In this document: piece after piece, positions 7,654 to 16,427 of the stretch | How positions within the stretch are numbered: position 1 is the stretch's first letter | How the letters are laid out: every line of letters begins with the position of its first letter | DNA from: Stenotrophomonas nitritireducens | GTDB lineage: Bacteria; Pseudomonadota; Gammaproteobacteria; Xanthomonadales; Xanthomonadaceae | NCBI RefSeq assembly: GCF_001431425.1 | Contig: NZ_LDJG01000008.1 | Location: 124,001 to 188,000 of the forward strand | Direction: 5' to 3' | Length of the DNA stretch: 64,000 nt | The notes under the pieces: model-generated | Told to the model about the DNA's origin: nothing | Databases searched by the model: none | What the model saw: the letters and a program-made list of their open reading frames with translations, nothing else | Made by a program: the position numbers and the translations under genes

Positions 7654-7970
7654 AGGTAGAGCGGGGCAACGCCCCGCTGGGGCTTTACCGGGCAAGCCCC
7701 GCCGGGCGTTGCCCGGCGCTACAAAGCGCTTCGCTCTTCCAGGACGGGATCGCGCGGGTAGGTGGCTGAATGTAGAGCGGGGCAACGCCTCGCTGGGGCT
7801 CTACCGGGCAGGCTCCGCCGGGCGCTGCCCGGCGCTACAAACCGCTGCGATCCGCTCCCTTCAGGACGGGATCGCGCGGGTAGGCGGCTGAAGGTAGAGC
7901 GGGGCAACGCCCCGCTGGGGCTCTACCGGGCAAGCCCGCCGGGCGCTGCCCGGCGCTACAAAGCGCTGCG
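7624..7970. repeat. REP cluster A: three tandem ~120-bp units with GTAG...CTAC palindrome pairs
   Basis: Three units lie at 7656-7723, 7771-7839 and 7894-7960. Each has a left hairpin (AGCGGGGC-AAC-GCCCCGCT in the best copy), a spacer close to TGGGGCTCTACCGGGCAAGC, a right hairpin (GCCGGGCGTTGCCCGGC) and terminal GTAG/CTAC. The units are joined by CAGGACGGGATCGCGCGGGT plus ~10 bases, which is a copy of the last codons of the SnoaL-like gene, so the whole ~120-bp block was duplicated in tandem. They resemble the GTAG-type REP sequences mobilised by RAYT transposases in Stenotrophomonas and relatives. No transposase is present here. This fills the 373-bp gap between two convergent genes. Confidence 0.85.
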
Positions 7971-8026
7971 ATCCGCTGAGGCATTCCCGGCAGGCGTCTT
8001 CGCGCTGCCGTGGGGTGGCCCCGCGT

Positions 8027-8917
8027 CTACGGACTCTGTGGCTTGCGCCGGATCGGAATGGCCGACACCGGTACTGCGGCGATGTCGTGGCCGTGCTCGC
8101 GGATCGGCGCGCCCGGCTCCGGCGCCCAGGCGTGGGCGTAGATGACTTCCCAGCTGCTGGGAAGTTTGCCGTCGGGCCGGCGCAGCGGTTCATAGGCCGC
8201 CTGCGCGGCGTTGAAGCGGCCGCGCCCGGTGAGCGTGTGGCGGCGTTCGCTCAGCGCGTTGGTCGCACCGATGGCCTTGAGTTCGCGCATCAGCGCCGGC
8301 AGGCCGTCGTAGGTGAGGGTGAACAGGTCGCGGTCCAGCACCGGGTCGCGGAAGCCGGCCATCATCAGCGCGTCCCCGAACTGCGCGATCTGCACGAAGC
8401 GGCTCACGTGCGGGGTGGCGTCGGCCTGTGCGAACGCCTCGCGCAGCTCGATGAGCGTGTCCGGGCCGAAGGTGGAGCACACCAGCAGGCCGCCGGGCTT
8501 GAGTACGCGGCGGAAGCCGGCGAACACCGACGGCAGGTCTTCCACCCACTGCAGGCACAGGTTGCTGAAGATCACGTCCACGCTGTTGTCGGCCAGCGGC
8601 AGCGCCCGCGCATCGGCGCATACGCGCGAGAACGGGCGCCACCAGCCGGCCTGCTTCTTCGCTTCGGCCAGCATCGGCAGGGCCAGGTCCAGCGCGATCA
8701 CCTGCGCCTTGGGCCAGCGCTTCTTCATCGCCGCGGTCGAATGCCCCGGGCCGCTGCCGACGTCCAGCACCACCTGCGGCTGCCGCTGCTCCAGGTAGTC
8801 CAGCGATTCCAGCAGGCGTTTTGCGACCTCCTGCTGCAGCACGGCGGCGGCATGGTAGCGGGAGGCGGCGCGCGAGAAGGCGCGGCGGACGTGCTTGGCA
8901 TCGAACAGGGAAGGCAT
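8027..8917 (-). CDS. bioC: Malonyl-[acyl-carrier protein] O-methyltransferase BioC
   Basis: BioC methylates malonyl-ACP so that the fatty-acid enzymes can extend it toward pimeloyl-ACP methyl ester, the first committed step of biotin synthesis. The class I methyltransferase core shows VVLDVGSGPGHSTAAMKKRW (SAM motif I), then VIALDLALPMLAEAKK, ADARALPLADNSVDVIFSNL and the BioC-typical LQWVEDLPSVFAGFRRVLKP. The start MPSLFDAKHVRRAFSRAASR matches the family N-terminus and gives 296 residues. It is last in the bioB-bioF-bioH-SDR-bioC strand, 23 bp after the SDR gene, and converges on REP cluster A. Confidence 0.93.
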   Translation of the reverse strand: MPSLFDAKHVRRAFSRAASRYHAAAVLQQEVAKRLLESLDYLEQRQPQVVLDVGSGPGHSTAAMKKRWPKAQVIALDLALPMLAEAKKQAGWWRPFSRVCADARALPLADNSVDVIFSNLCLQWVEDLPSVFAGFRRVLKPGGLLVCSTFGPDTLIELREAFAQADATPHVSRFVQIAQFGDALMMAGFRDPVLDRDLFTLTYDGLPALMRELKAIGATNALSERRHTLTGRGRFNAAQAAYEPLRRPDGKLPSSWEVIYAHAWAPEPGAPIREHGHDIAAVPVSAIPIRRKPQSP

Positions 8918-8940
8918 GGGAATACGCGCTTGCAACAGGG

Positions 8941-9723
8941 TCAGAAGGTACCGGGGTAGGCGCCGCCGTCGAGCAGCAGGTTCTGCCCGGTGATGTAGCC
9001 GGCATGCGCACTGCACAGGAAGGCGCAGGCGGCGCCGAATTCGTCGGGCGTGCCGAAGCGGCCGGCGGGGATGCCGGCGCGGCGGCGCGCGGCCACCTCG
9101 TCCAGCGGCTGCTGCTGCCTTTGCGCGCTGGCCTGCAGCGTGCCGCGCAGGCGGTCGGTGTCGAACGCGCCCGGCAGCAGGTTGTTGATCGTGACGTTGC
9201 GCGCCAGGTGGGTGCGTGCGACGCCGGCGACGAAGCCGGTCAATCCCGAGCGCGCGCCGTTGGACAGGCCGAGAATGTCGATCGGCGCCTTCACCGAACT
9301 GGAGGTGATGTTGACCACGCGGCCGAAACCGCGCGCGGCCATCGCATCGACGGTGGCGCGGATCAGCTCGATCGGGGTGAGCATGTTGGCGTCCAGCGCG
9401 GCCAGCCACCGTTCGCGGTCCCAGTCGCGGAAGTCGCCTGGTGGCGGGCCGCCGGCGTTGGTGACCAGGATGTCCACCTGCGGGCAGGCGGCGAGCGCGG
9501 CGGCGCGGCCGGCGGCGGTGGTGATGTCGGCGGCGACGGCGACGACCTGGCCGGCACCGGGAAGGGCGCGCAGTTCCATCGCGGCCGCTTCCAGCGCGTC
9601 GGCGCCGCGGGCGACGATGGCCACGTTGGCGCCTTCGCCGGCCAGTGCGCGCGCGCAGCCCAGGCCAAGCCCCTTGCTGGCGCCGCAGACCAGTGCCCAG
9701 CGCCCGGCGATTCCAAGATCCAT
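8941..9723 (-). CDS. Atypical short-chain dehydrogenase/reductase in the biotin cluster
   Basis: A 260-residue Rossmann protein with the nucleotide motif CGASKGLGLG near residue 14 and a normal NAG motif (VTNAGGPPPGD). The catalytic YxxxK is missing: aligning on GLTGF, the Tyr site is Leu and the Lys site is Asn in ILGLSNGARSGLTGF, although the Ser of ITSSSVKAP remains. A subgroup of beta-ketoacyl-ACP-reductase-like SDRs lacking the tetrad is known (from memory). It sits between bioH (60 bp) and bioC (23 bp) on the same strand, hinting at a role near pimeloyl formation, but position is the only evidence. Confidence 0.82.
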   Translation of the reverse strand: MDLGIAGRWALVCGASKGLGLGCARALAGEGANVAIVARGADALEAAAMELRALPGAGQVVAVAADITTAAGRAAALAACPQVDILVTNAGGPPPGDFRDWDRERWLAALDANMLTPIELIRATVDAMAARGFGRVVNITSSSVKAPIDILGLSNGARSGLTGFVAGVARTHLARNVTINNLLPGAFDTDRLRGTLQASAQRQQQPLDEVAARRRAGIPAGRFGTPDEFGAACAFLCSAHAGYITGQNLLLDGGAYPGTF

Positions 9724-9783
9724 CGGTCTACTCCCGGTGTGTTCGGTGGCCGCACATGATCGGCGATGCGCGCACGCGGCGGC

Positions 9784-10551
9784 TCACATGCAGTCCGCAA
9801 CGAAGCGTTGCAGCAGCCCGGCGACGTGGTCGGCGTGGCCGAGGAACGGCGCATGGCCGCCGCCGTCGATGGTATGCGCGGCGTGCCGGCCGGCCGGCGC
9901 CAGCGCCGCGGCGCTGTGCATGGCCTTGGCGGGGACCAGCCGGTCGCGCTGGCCGCCGATCCACAGGCCGGGCGTGCGCAGGCCGGGCAGGGCGCCGCGC
10001 AGGTCGCTGCGGTCCAGCAGGGCGAGGCCTTCGTGCAGGGCGCGCGGCGCCGGTTCGCCGCGCTCGACCAGGGCATCGCGCAGGGCGCGCAGTTCGCTGC
10101 GCGCGTGCTGCGAGCCCATCACGTCCAGCGCGAGGAAGCGTTCCAGCGTGCCGCGGTAGTCCTGCTCCAGGTCCTGGCCGAACTGCTCGAACACGCTGCG
10201 GTCCACTGCGTCGGGCCAGTCGGCATCGCGCACGAAGCGTGGCGTGGCGGCGAGCATCGCCAGCCCGCGCACCTGCGGCAGCGTGGCCGCGGCGTGCAGC
10301 GCCACCAGCCCGCCCAGCGACCAGCCGCACCACACCGCCGGCGGCGTGGCGGCGGCGATGGCGTTGACCAGGTAGGGCAGGCGCAGCGGGGTGGTGTCGT
10401 CGCGGCTGAAGCCGTGGCCGGGCAGGTCCACCACGTGCAGCTGGAACTGCGGCGACAGGCGCTCCACCAGCGGCGCGAAGATGCCGCCGTGCAGCGCCCA
10501 GCCGTGGATCAGGACCAGTGCCGGGCCGGTGCCGGTGACGTCGATATGCAT
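9784..10551 (-). CDS. bioH: Pimeloyl-[acyl-carrier protein] methyl ester esterase BioH
   Basis: BioH cleaves pimeloyl-ACP methyl ester to free pimeloyl-ACP for BioF. It is a 255-residue alpha/beta hydrolase: oxyanion region LVLIHGWALHGGIF, nucleophile S78 in CGWSLGGLVAL, an Asp in GGQRDRLVP and the C-terminal His in GGGHAPFLGHADHV. The GWSLGG elbow and short cap are typical of BioH. It lies 16 bp after bioF in the same orientation, followed by the SDR gene. Substrate assignment rests on family features plus operon context. Confidence 0.93.
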   Translation of the reverse strand: MHIDVTGTGPALVLIHGWALHGGIFAPLVERLSPQFQLHVVDLPGHGFSRDDTTPLRLPYLVNAIAAATPPAVWCGWSLGGLVALHAAATLPQVRGLAMLAATPRFVRDADWPDAVDRSVFEQFGQDLEQDYRGTLERFLALDVMGSQHARSELRALRDALVERGEPAPRALHEGLALLDRSDLRGALPGLRTPGLWIGGQRDRLVPAKAMHSAAALAPAGRHAAHTIDGGGHAPFLGHADHVAGLLQRFVADCM

Positions 10552-10567
10552 GCGTGGACGATGTGCT

Positions 10568-11779
10568 TCAGGCGCTGACGGTGTTCAGCGACTGCTCGTA
10601 GGACAGCAGGTCGCGCGCGCGGGCGGTGGCATCGACCAGCGCCTTGACCTGCTCGACGGTGTGCAGCGCCGAGAGCGTGATGCGCAGCCGTGCCTTGCCT
10701 TCGGGCACGGTCGGCGGGCGGATCGCACCGACCAGGAAGCCGGACTGCTCCAGCGCGGCGCCCAGCGCCATCACCGTGGCCTCGTCGCCGCACAGCAGGG
10801 GCTGGATCGGCGTTTCCGAAGGCATCAGTTCCAGCCCGTTGCGGCGCGCGCCGTCGCGGAAGGCGGCGATCAGCTCGACCAGCTTCTCGCGGCGCCAGTG
10901 GTCGCGGCGCGCCAGCTTCACCGCCGCCAGCGAGGCGGCGGCCTGCGCCGGCGGCAGCGCGGTGGTGTAGATGTAGGGGCGCGCGGTTTCGGCCAGGTGC
11001 TGGATCAGGCTTTCCTCACCCAGCACCACCGCGCCATGGCCGCCCAGCGCCTTGCCCAGCGTGGCCAGCTGCAGCGGCACTTCGTTCACGCCCAGCCCGG
11101 CGTCGGCCACGCAGCCGCGGCCGTGTTCGCCGACCACGCCGATGCCGTGCGCGTCGTCGACATAGAACAGCGCTTCCTGCATGCGCGCCACCAGCGACAG
11201 CGAGCGCAGCGGGGCGATGTCGCCGTCCATGCTGAACACGCCATCGGTGGCGAGCATGGCCGCGCCGTCGGCGGCGTTCTTCAGCTGGCGCATGGCGCCT
11301 TCGCTGTCCAGGTGCGGGTAGCGGCGCAGGCGGCAGCCGGCCAGGCGCGTGGCGTCGAGCAGGCTGGCGTGGTTGAGACGGTCCTGCACGCAGACGTCGC
11401 TGTCCTCGGACAGCAACGCCTGCTGCACGGCGAGGTTGGCCATGAAGCCGCTGTCGAACAGCAGTGCGCGCGGATAACCGAGCCAGTCGGCCATCTCGCG
11501 TTCCAGTTGCTCGTGCAGCACGTGGTGGCCGCAGACCAGGTGCGAGGCGGTGCTGCCGGCGCCTTCGCGGCCGGCGGCGTCCTGCAGCGCGGCGACCACT
11601 TCGAACTGCTGCGACAGGCCCAGGTAATCGTTGCTGCAGAAGCCGGTGAGCCACTTGCCGCCGACGTCCAGGCGCACGCCGTCGCGGCGGGCGACGCTGC
11701 GGCGGACGCGGATGCGCCCCTGCGCTTCGCGCAGCTTGCGCTGGTCCTGCAGGCGGGCAAGGAGGTCGGGGCGGGCCAT
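10568..11779 (-). CDS. bioF: 8-amino-7-oxononanoate synthase BioF
   Basis: BioF condenses pimeloyl-ACP with alanine, using PLP, to give KAPA. This 403-residue alpha-oxoamine synthase shows [10 protein letters not shown], the [20 protein letters not shown] segment, [11 protein letters not shown] with the PLP-ring Asp near 209, and the Schiff-base lysine K243 in [11 protein letters not shown]. Length is normal for the family (~385-400). It follows bioB after a 147-bp gap that holds a degenerate repeat-like stretch, so it may have its own promoter or be read through from bioB. Confidence 0.95.
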   Translation of the reverse strand: MARPDLLARLQDQRKLREAQGRIRVRRSVARRDGVRLDVGGKWLTGFCSNDYLGLSQQFEVVAALQDAAGREGAGSTASHLVCGHHVLHEQLEREMADWLGYPRALLFDSGFMANLAVQQALLSEDSDVCVQDRLNHASLLDATRLAGCRLRRYPHLDSEGAMRQLKNAADGAAMLATDGVFSMDGDIAPLRSLSLVARMQEALFYVDDAHGIGVVGEHGRGCVADAGLGVNEVPLQLATLGKALGGHGAVVLGEESLIQHLAETARPYIYTTALPPAQAAASLAAVKLARRDHWRREKLVELIAAFRDGARRNGLELMPSETPIQPLLCGDEATVMALGAALEQSGFLVGAIRPPTVPEGKARLRITLSALHTVEQVKALVDATARARDLLSYEQSLNTVSA

Positions 11780-11926
11780 GGCGTCAGTTCATGGGCGGGT
11801 GGGTGGCTAGCGTAACCGGTTGCCGGTGGAACCGCTTGCGGGGCGGGTTCGGCGCAGGAACGCTGCTTGGCGCGCGAGGGGCTCTACCGGGAAAGCCTCA
11901 TCGCGCGGTAAGCGGCGCTCCTGCGG

Positions 11927-12955
11927 TCAGGCCGCGCAGCCGCACTGCGGGGCGATGTCCAGGTGCACCGTGCCGGGATGGTCGTGGTCGTCGGCATCGA
12001 CGTTCACTTCCATCGGGCGGATGCCCAGCCGCGCGAACAGCGCCTGGTCGCGTGCGGTGTCCGGGTTGCCGGTGGTCAGCAGCTTCTCGCCGTAGAAGAT
12101 GGAGTTGGCGCCGGCGGCGAAACACAGCGCCTGCAGCTCGTCGCTCATGCTCTCGCGCCCGGCCGACAGCCGCACCATCGAGCGCGGCATCGCGATACGC
12201 GCCACCGCGATCATGCGCACGAACTCGAACGGATCCAGTTCGGCGCTGCCGTGCAGCGGCGTGCCGGCGACCTGCACCAGGCGGTTGATCGGCACCGAAT
12301 CCGGGTGCGCCGGCAGGTTGGCCAGCGCCAGCAGCAGGCCGGCGCGGTGCCCGCGGGTCTCGCCCATGCCGACGATGCCGCCGCAGCAGGTCTTCAGGCC
12401 GGCGTTGCGCACGTGTTCGAGCGTATCGAGCCGGTCCTGGTACTGGCGGGTGTGGATGATCGAGTCGTAGTAGTCCGGCGCGGTGTCGAGGTTGTGGTTG
12501 TAGTAGTCCAGCCCGGCGTCCTTGAGCGCGCGGGCCTGGTGGCCTTCGAGCATGCCCAGGGTGGCGCAGGTCTCCAGGCCCAGCGCCTTCACCTCGCGGA
12601 TCATCGCCGCCACCTTGGGGATGTCGCGGTCCTTGGGCGAGCGCCACGCCGCGCCCATGCAGAAGCGCGAGGCGCCGGCCTGCTTGGCGGCGCGGGCGCG
12701 GGCGACCACGCTGTCGGTGTCCATCAGTTTCTGCGCGTCCACGCCGGTGTCGTAGCGCTGCGCCTGCGGGCAATAGGCGCAGTCTTCCGGGCAGCCGCCG
12801 GTCTTGACCGACAGCAGGGTGGAGACCTGCACCTGGGCCGGGTCGAAATGCTCGCGGTGCACGCTGGCGGCGCGGAACAGCAGTTCGGGGAAGGGCAGGT
12901 CGAACAGCGCCAGCAGTTCCTCGCGGCTCCAGTCGTGGCGGATGACGGCAGACAT
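11927..12955 (-). CDS. bioB: Biotin synthase BioB
   Basis: BioB is the radical-SAM enzyme that inserts sulfur into dethiobiotin. The SAM-cluster motif is C55-P-E-D-C59-A-Y-C62, with the sacrificial-cluster Cys/Arg motifs later ([24 protein letters not shown]). The start MSAVIRHDW is preceded by AGGAAA and gives 342 residues; the long in-frame extension upstream overlaps the divergent comF gene and is rejected. It heads the minus-strand biotin run. No BirA-like operator could be identified in the 43 bp between bioB and comF. Confidence 0.96.
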   Translation of the reverse strand: MSAVIRHDWSREELLALFDLPFPELLFRAASVHREHFDPAQVQVSTLLSVKTGGCPEDCAYCPQAQRYDTGVDAQKLMDTDSVVARARAAKQAGASRFCMGAAWRSPKDRDIPKVAAMIREVKALGLETCATLGMLEGHQARALKDAGLDYYNHNLDTAPDYYDSIIHTRQYQDRLDTLEHVRNAGLKTCCGGIVGMGETRGHRAGLLLALANLPAHPDSVPINRLVQVAGTPLHGSAELDPFEFVRMIAVARIAMPRSMVRLSAGRESMSDELQALCFAAGANSIFYGEKLLTTGNPDTARDQALFARLGIRPMEVNVDADDHDHPGTVHLDIAPQCGCAA

Positions 12956-12998
12956 GGGTGTTTCCTGACAGATCGGGCAACGGAAGCGGGGCAGTCTG

Positions 12999-13733
12999 GT
13001 GAGCATGCATGCCGCTGTCAACAAATCGCTTTCCAGTTGGGTTTACAGGGTGGGCGGGCGGCTGTCCGACCTGCTGTTCCCGCCGGTCTGCCTTGTATGC
13101 GGGGAACCGGGCCAGCCCGGGCGCGACCTGTGCCCGGCCTGCGCCGCCGCCCTGCCATGGCTGGAAAGCGCCTGCCGCGGCTGCGCCCTGCCGCTGCCGG
13201 CCACCGAGCCGGGCGATGCGCTGTGCGGTGCCTGCCGTCCGGGACGTTCGCCGCTGACGGAAGTCCATGCCGCCTTCCTGTATGCGGCGCCGATGGATGG
13301 GCTGCTGCGCCGCTTCAAGTTCCACGGCGATCTTGCCGCCGGGCGCCTGCTGGCGCAGCTGATGCACGCGCCGCTGGCGGCCGTCGAGCGGCCGCAGGCC
13401 CTGGTGCCGGTGCCGCTGCACCTGTCGCGCCTGCGCCGGCGCGGCTACGACCAGGCGCTGGAACTGGCGCGGCCGCTGGCCCGCGCGCTGCGCCTGCCGA
13501 TGCTGGCCGGGCTGCGCCGTACCCGCGCCACCGCGGCGCAGTCGGAACTGGACGCGGCTGCCCGCCGCCGCAACCTGCGCGCGGCCTTCGCCGCCCGCGG
13601 AACGCTGCCGGCGCACGTGGCCCTGGTCGACGACGTGATGACCACTGGCGCCACCCTGCAGGCCGCTGCCCGCGCGCTGCGCCGGGCGGGCGTGGCGCGG
13701 GTCGATGCCTGGGTCTGCGCGCGGGTACCGTGA
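12999..13733 (+). CDS. ComF-family phosphoribosyltransferase-like protein
   Basis: ComF proteins combine an N-terminal zinc-ribbon with a type I phosphoribosyltransferase fold and assist natural transformation in Bacillus, Haemophilus and others. Here the ribbon Cys are seen in [19 protein letters not shown] and CRGCALPLP, with a further CGAC before residue 85. The PRPP loop [20 protein letters not shown] lies near residue 210. The GTG at 12999 has GGGG at a fair distance; ATG 13005 is an equal alternative. Divergent from bioB. comM, another transformation gene, lies 11 kb away. Confidence 0.88.
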   Translation: MSMHAAVNKSLSSWVYRVGGRLSDLLFPPVCLVCGEPGQPGRDLCPACAAALPWLESACRGCALPLPATEPGDALCGACRPGRSPLTEVHAAFLYAAPMDGLLRRFKFHGDLAAGRLLAQLMHAPLAAVERPQALVPVPLHLSRLRRRGYDQALELARPLARALRLPMLAGLRRTRATAAQSELDAAARRRNLRAAFAARGTLPAHVALVDDVMTTGATLQAAARALRRAGVARVDAWVCARVP

Positions 13734-13810
13734 ACACGGCGGGATGACGTCCCGCTGCCTATGCTAGGCCGGTAGCGGCAATCCCTACGATCACTGCAAG
13801 GAGCGATGAG

Positions 13811-14386
13811 ATGAGTGGCAACCCGAATTTCCCGTCCGGTGCGTTGTTCGGCGCGCTGTCCCGCCACTGGTGGGTGGTGCTGCTGTTCGGCCTGTTCGCG
13901 GTGGCCTTCGGCGTGCTGGCGCTGATGGCGCCGGTGCGCACCGCGGCGGTGCTGGCGATGTGGCTGGGCGTGATGGCGATCGTCGAAGGCGTGGTGGCGC
14001 TGGCCGCGGCCATCGGCGGCTCGGCGCCGGTATCGCGCGGCTGGGCGGTGTTCTACGCGCTGGTGTCCATCGCCTTCGGCGTGCTCGCCCTGCTCAACCC
14101 GCTGGCCACCGCGAGCGTGCTGCTGCTGTTCCTGGCGGCGTGGCTGGTGGTGGGCGGCATCTACCGCATCGTCTTCGCCATCCGCGTGCGCCGGCACATC
14201 CGCGGCGAATGGCTGCTGATCCTCAGCGGCCTGCTGGCGGTGGCGCTGGGCGTGATGTTCGCCCTCAACCCGCTGGGCGGGCTGATGGTCACCTCGCTGT
14301 GGATCGGCGCGATGGCGCTGGTCTATGGCGTGCTGCAGGTCGTGGTCGCGTTCCGCCTGCGCAGTCTGGGCAGGACCGCCGTCTGA
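13811..14386 (+). CDS. HdeD-family (DUF308) membrane protein
   Basis: A 191-residue protein with six hydrophobic spans in three repeated pairs, for example WWVVLLFGLFAVAFGVLALM, then MWLGVMAIVEGVVALAAAIG and ILSGLLAVALGVMFALNPLG. This is the DUF308 pattern of HdeD, which is linked to acid resistance in E. coli; the molecular function is unknown. The start MSGNPNFPSG is preceded by AAGGAG. Monocistronic, ending at a hairpin shared with the convergent ubiA gene. Confidence 0.85.
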   Translation: MSGNPNFPSGALFGALSRHWWVVLLFGLFAVAFGVLALMAPVRTAAVLAMWLGVMAIVEGVVALAAAIGGSAPVSRGWAVFYALVSIAFGVLALLNPLATASVLLLFLAAWLVVGGIYRIVFAIRVRRHIRGEWLLILSGLLAVALGVMFALNPLGGLMVTSLWIGAMALVYGVLQVVVAFRLRSLGRTAV

Positions 14387-14411
14387 GCCATCGGCACGGT
14401 CGTTCAAGCGT

Positions 14412-14434
14412 GCGGCCCGCCATGGGGCGGGCCG
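14412..14434. terminator. Bidirectional hairpin between hdeD-like gene and ubiA
   Basis: CGGCCCGCC and GGCGGGCCG pair across a 4-base loop. It sits between two convergent stop codons (14386 and 14442). The T-run is weak on both sides. Confidence 0.55.
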
Positions 14435-14441
14435 TTGCGTG

Positions 14442-15335
14442 TCAGTCCAGGTACTGGCTGGCGACGATGCCGGCGAACAGCGCGGCCCCGACCCAGTTGT
14501 TGTGCAGGAAGGCACGGAAGCAGGCCTCGCGCTCGCGCCGGCGGCACAGCCAGAATTCCCATGCCACCATCGCCGCGGCCACGCCCAGCCCGGCCCAGTA
14601 CATCGTCCCGAGTCCGGCACGTTGTCCGACCAGCGCCATCGCGGCGAAGAACAGCGCGTAGAGGATGCCCTGGATCACCAGGTCCAGGTCGCCGAACAGG
14701 ATGGCGGTGGAATGCGAGCCGACCTTCAGGTCGTCGTCGCGGTCGACCATCGCGTACCAGGTGTCGTAGGCGGTGGACCACAGGATGTTGGCCGCGTACA
14801 GCACCCAGCCCAGCGGCGGCACTTCGCCCTGCACCGCGGCGAAGGCCATCGGGATGCCCCAGCCGAAGGCCATGCCCAGATAGACCTGCGGCAGGTGGGT
14901 GTAGCGCTTGAGGTAGGGATAGGTGGCGGCGAGGAACACGCCGACGAAGCTCAGGCCGATGGTCAATGCGTTCAGGGTCAGCACCAGCGCGAACGCGGCC
15001 AGCATCAGCCCGGCGAACAGTGCCAATGCCTGGCGCCCGGAGACCGCGCCGGTGGCCAGCGGGCGATCCTTGGTGCGCTTGACGTGCGGGTCCAGCCAGC
15101 GGTCGGCGTAGTCGTTGATCACGCAGCCGGCCGAGCGGGTCAGCCACACGCCAGCGGTGAACACGAACAGCGTCCACAGCGGCGGCAACCCGCCGGAGGC
15201 CAGCCACAGCGCCCACCACGTCGGCCACAGCAGCAGCAGGGTGCCGATCGGGCGGTCGGCGCGCATCAGTTTCCAGTAGCTGGCCAGCCGCGAGGGCGTG
15301 GGCGCCGGCTCTTGTTCGTATCGTTCGTAACCCAT
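14442..15335 (-). CDS. ubiA: 4-hydroxybenzoate polyprenyltransferase UbiA
   Basis: UbiA attaches the polyprenyl chain to 4-hydroxybenzoate in ubiquinone synthesis, in the inner membrane. The 298-residue protein has about eight hydrophobic spans. The first Asp-rich motif is [20 protein letters not shown] and the second is [13 protein letters not shown], both needed for Mg-diphosphate binding. The N-terminal [20 protein letters not shown] is highly typical. ATG at 15335 is preferred to GTG 15341. It is monocistronic and divergent from tRNA-Arg. Confidence 0.95.
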   Translation of the reverse strand: MGYERYEQEPAPTPSRLASYWKLMRADRPIGTLLLLWPTWWALWLASGGLPPLWTLFVFTAGVWLTRSAGCVINDYADRWLDPHVKRTKDRPLATGAVSGRQALALFAGLMLAAFALVLTLNALTIGLSFVGVFLAATYPYLKRYTHLPQVYLGMAFGWGIPMAFAAVQGEVPPLGWVLYAANILWSTAYDTWYAMVDRDDDLKVGSHSTAILFGDLDLVIQGILYALFFAAMALVGQRAGLGTMYWAGLGVAAAMVAWEFWLCRRREREACFRAFLHNNWVGAALFAGIVASQYLD

Positions 15336-15484
15336 GCGCACAGGTTACCAGCCGTGCCCGGCGCGCCGTTGCGGCGCGTGGTCGCGACGGGGGCAGACCT
15401 GCGCATGCATTTGCCGTTAGAATGCGCCTCCGCCCGGCAGCGCCGGTCGGCAGGGAGCCATGCGCTCCCGCTGCAACACACAAC

Positions 15485-15561
15485 GCGCCCGTAGCTCAGC
15501 CGGATAGAGTAGTGGCTTCCGAAGCCATTGGTCGGGGGTTCGAATCCCTCCGGGCGCGCCA
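15485..15561 (+). tRNA. tRNA-Arg (anticodon CCG)
   Basis: A complete cloverleaf of 77 bases with encoded CCA. The acceptor stem GCGCCCG/CGGGCGC is perfect, the D-arm starts GCTC, and the anticodon stem GTGGC/GCCAT encloses TTCCGAA, giving anticodon CCG at 34-36 (reads CGG). The T-arm is GGGGGTTCGAATCCCTC. The discriminator is G. A TAGAAT -10-like hexamer lies about 70 bp upstream (near 15418). Confidence 0.97.
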
Positions 15562-15710
15562 TCTTTCGATGGCATATCGCGTGATTTCCCGCCTTCGCTC
15601 ACAGCGCCCGCTCATGGCGCCCGGGTGCTTGGCGCCGCGCACGTTGCTGCATGCAGGCGCGGCACTCATCCTTCGAGTGCAGTTGCACCATCGACAAAGC
15701 CAACGAAGAA

Positions 15711-15743
15711 AGCCGGAGCGCCTGCAGCGATTCCGGCTTTTTT
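15711..15743 (+). terminator. Rho-independent terminator downstream of tRNA-Arg
   Basis: AGCCGGA (15711-15717) pairs with TCCGGCT (15732-15738), extended by flanking A/T pairs, and is followed by a run of T to 15743. It lies 150 bp past the tRNA and probably ends its precursor. The stretch between (15562-15710) holds no gene I can support. Confidence 0.65.
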
Positions 15744-15801
15744 GTTGCCGTCGTCCGTGGCGGCGGAACTTCGCGCCCGCCACTGGCCCCGGCAACGCGA
15801 T

Positions 15802-15821
15802 GGGTGTACAAATGTACACCC
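15802..15821. promoter_or_regulatory. LexA2 operator (GTAC-N4-GTAC palindrome) abutting the lexA2 start
   Basis: GGGTGTACAAATGTACACCC is palindromic except for the central two pairs. It contains GTAC-AAAT-GTAC, close to the GTACN4GTGC operator described for LexA2 upstream of imuA operons in Pseudomonas putida and xanthomonads (from memory). It ends directly before the ATG at 15822, so bound LexA2 would cover the start codon. Confidence 0.8.
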
Positions 15822-16427
15822 ATGATCCCCGCCGACCTGCCACCGCAACGCGCCGCCGTCCTCGCCTTCCTGCGCGGGGAGCTGGCGGCCGGGCGCGCAC
15901 CCAGCCTGGCCGAGATCGCCGCGGCCTTCGGCTTTTCCTCGCGCAATGCCGCGCAGAAGCATGTGCAGGCGCTGCTGGCCGAGGGCCTGCTGGAGCAGGT
16001 GCCGGGGCGCAAGCGTGGCCTGCGCCTGCCCGGCGGCGATGCCGACCTGCTGCCGCTGCCGGTACTGGGACGGGTGGCCGCGGGCCAGCCGATCGGCGCC
16101 GACATCGGCCTGGACCAGCAGTTCTGGCTGGACCGGCGGCTGTTCGCGCTGCGCCCGGACTACCTGCTGCGGGTGCAGGGCGATTCGATGATCGATGACG
16201 GCATCCTCGATGGCGACCTGGTCGGGGTGCAGCGCACGCCCGAGGCGCGCGACGGCCAGACCGTGGTGGCGCGCGTGGATGGCGAACTGACCATCAAGCG
16301 CCTGCAGCGCGGGCCAAAGCGCATCCGCCTGCTGCCGCGCAACCGCGCGCATGCGCCGATCGAGGTGCGGCCGGGGCAGGACTTCGCCATCGAAGGCGTT
16401 TACTGCGGGCTGGTACGCCCGGGTTGA
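15822..16427 (+). CDS. lexA2: LexA2 SOS repressor of the mutagenesis operon
   Basis: A 201-residue LexA-type repressor. The N-terminal winged helix-turn-helix spans ~residues 8-65 (LAEIAAAFGFSSRNAAQKHV). The self-cleavage bond is A87-G88 in GRVAAGQPIG. The catalytic dyad is S122 in QGDSMIDDGI and K159 in GELTIKRLQ. RecA-stimulated autocleavage should relieve repression after DNA damage. The start follows immediately on the operator with no ribosome site, suggesting a leaderless mRNA. It is directly followed by imuA (TGA then ATG with no gap). A separate LexA1 presumably controls the main SOS regulon elsewhere. Confidence 0.93.
   Translation: MIPADLPPQRAAVLAFLRGELAAGRAPSLAEIAAAFGFSSRNAAQKHVQALLAEGLLEQVPGRKRGLRLPGGDADLLPLPVLGRVAAGQPIGADIGLDQQFWLDRRLFALRPDYLLRVQGDSMIDDGILDGDLVGVQRTPEARDGQTVVARVDGELTIKRLQRGPKRIRLLPRNRAHAPIEVRPGQDFAIEGVYCGLVRPG

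Noticed and set aside
7656..7960. Three regularly spaced palindromic repeats that could suggest a CRISPR array
   Set aside because: The repeats are ~67-bp hairpin pairs, the linkers are near-identical copies of each other and of a gene end, and the same family recurs at two other loci; this is REP structure, not spacers.
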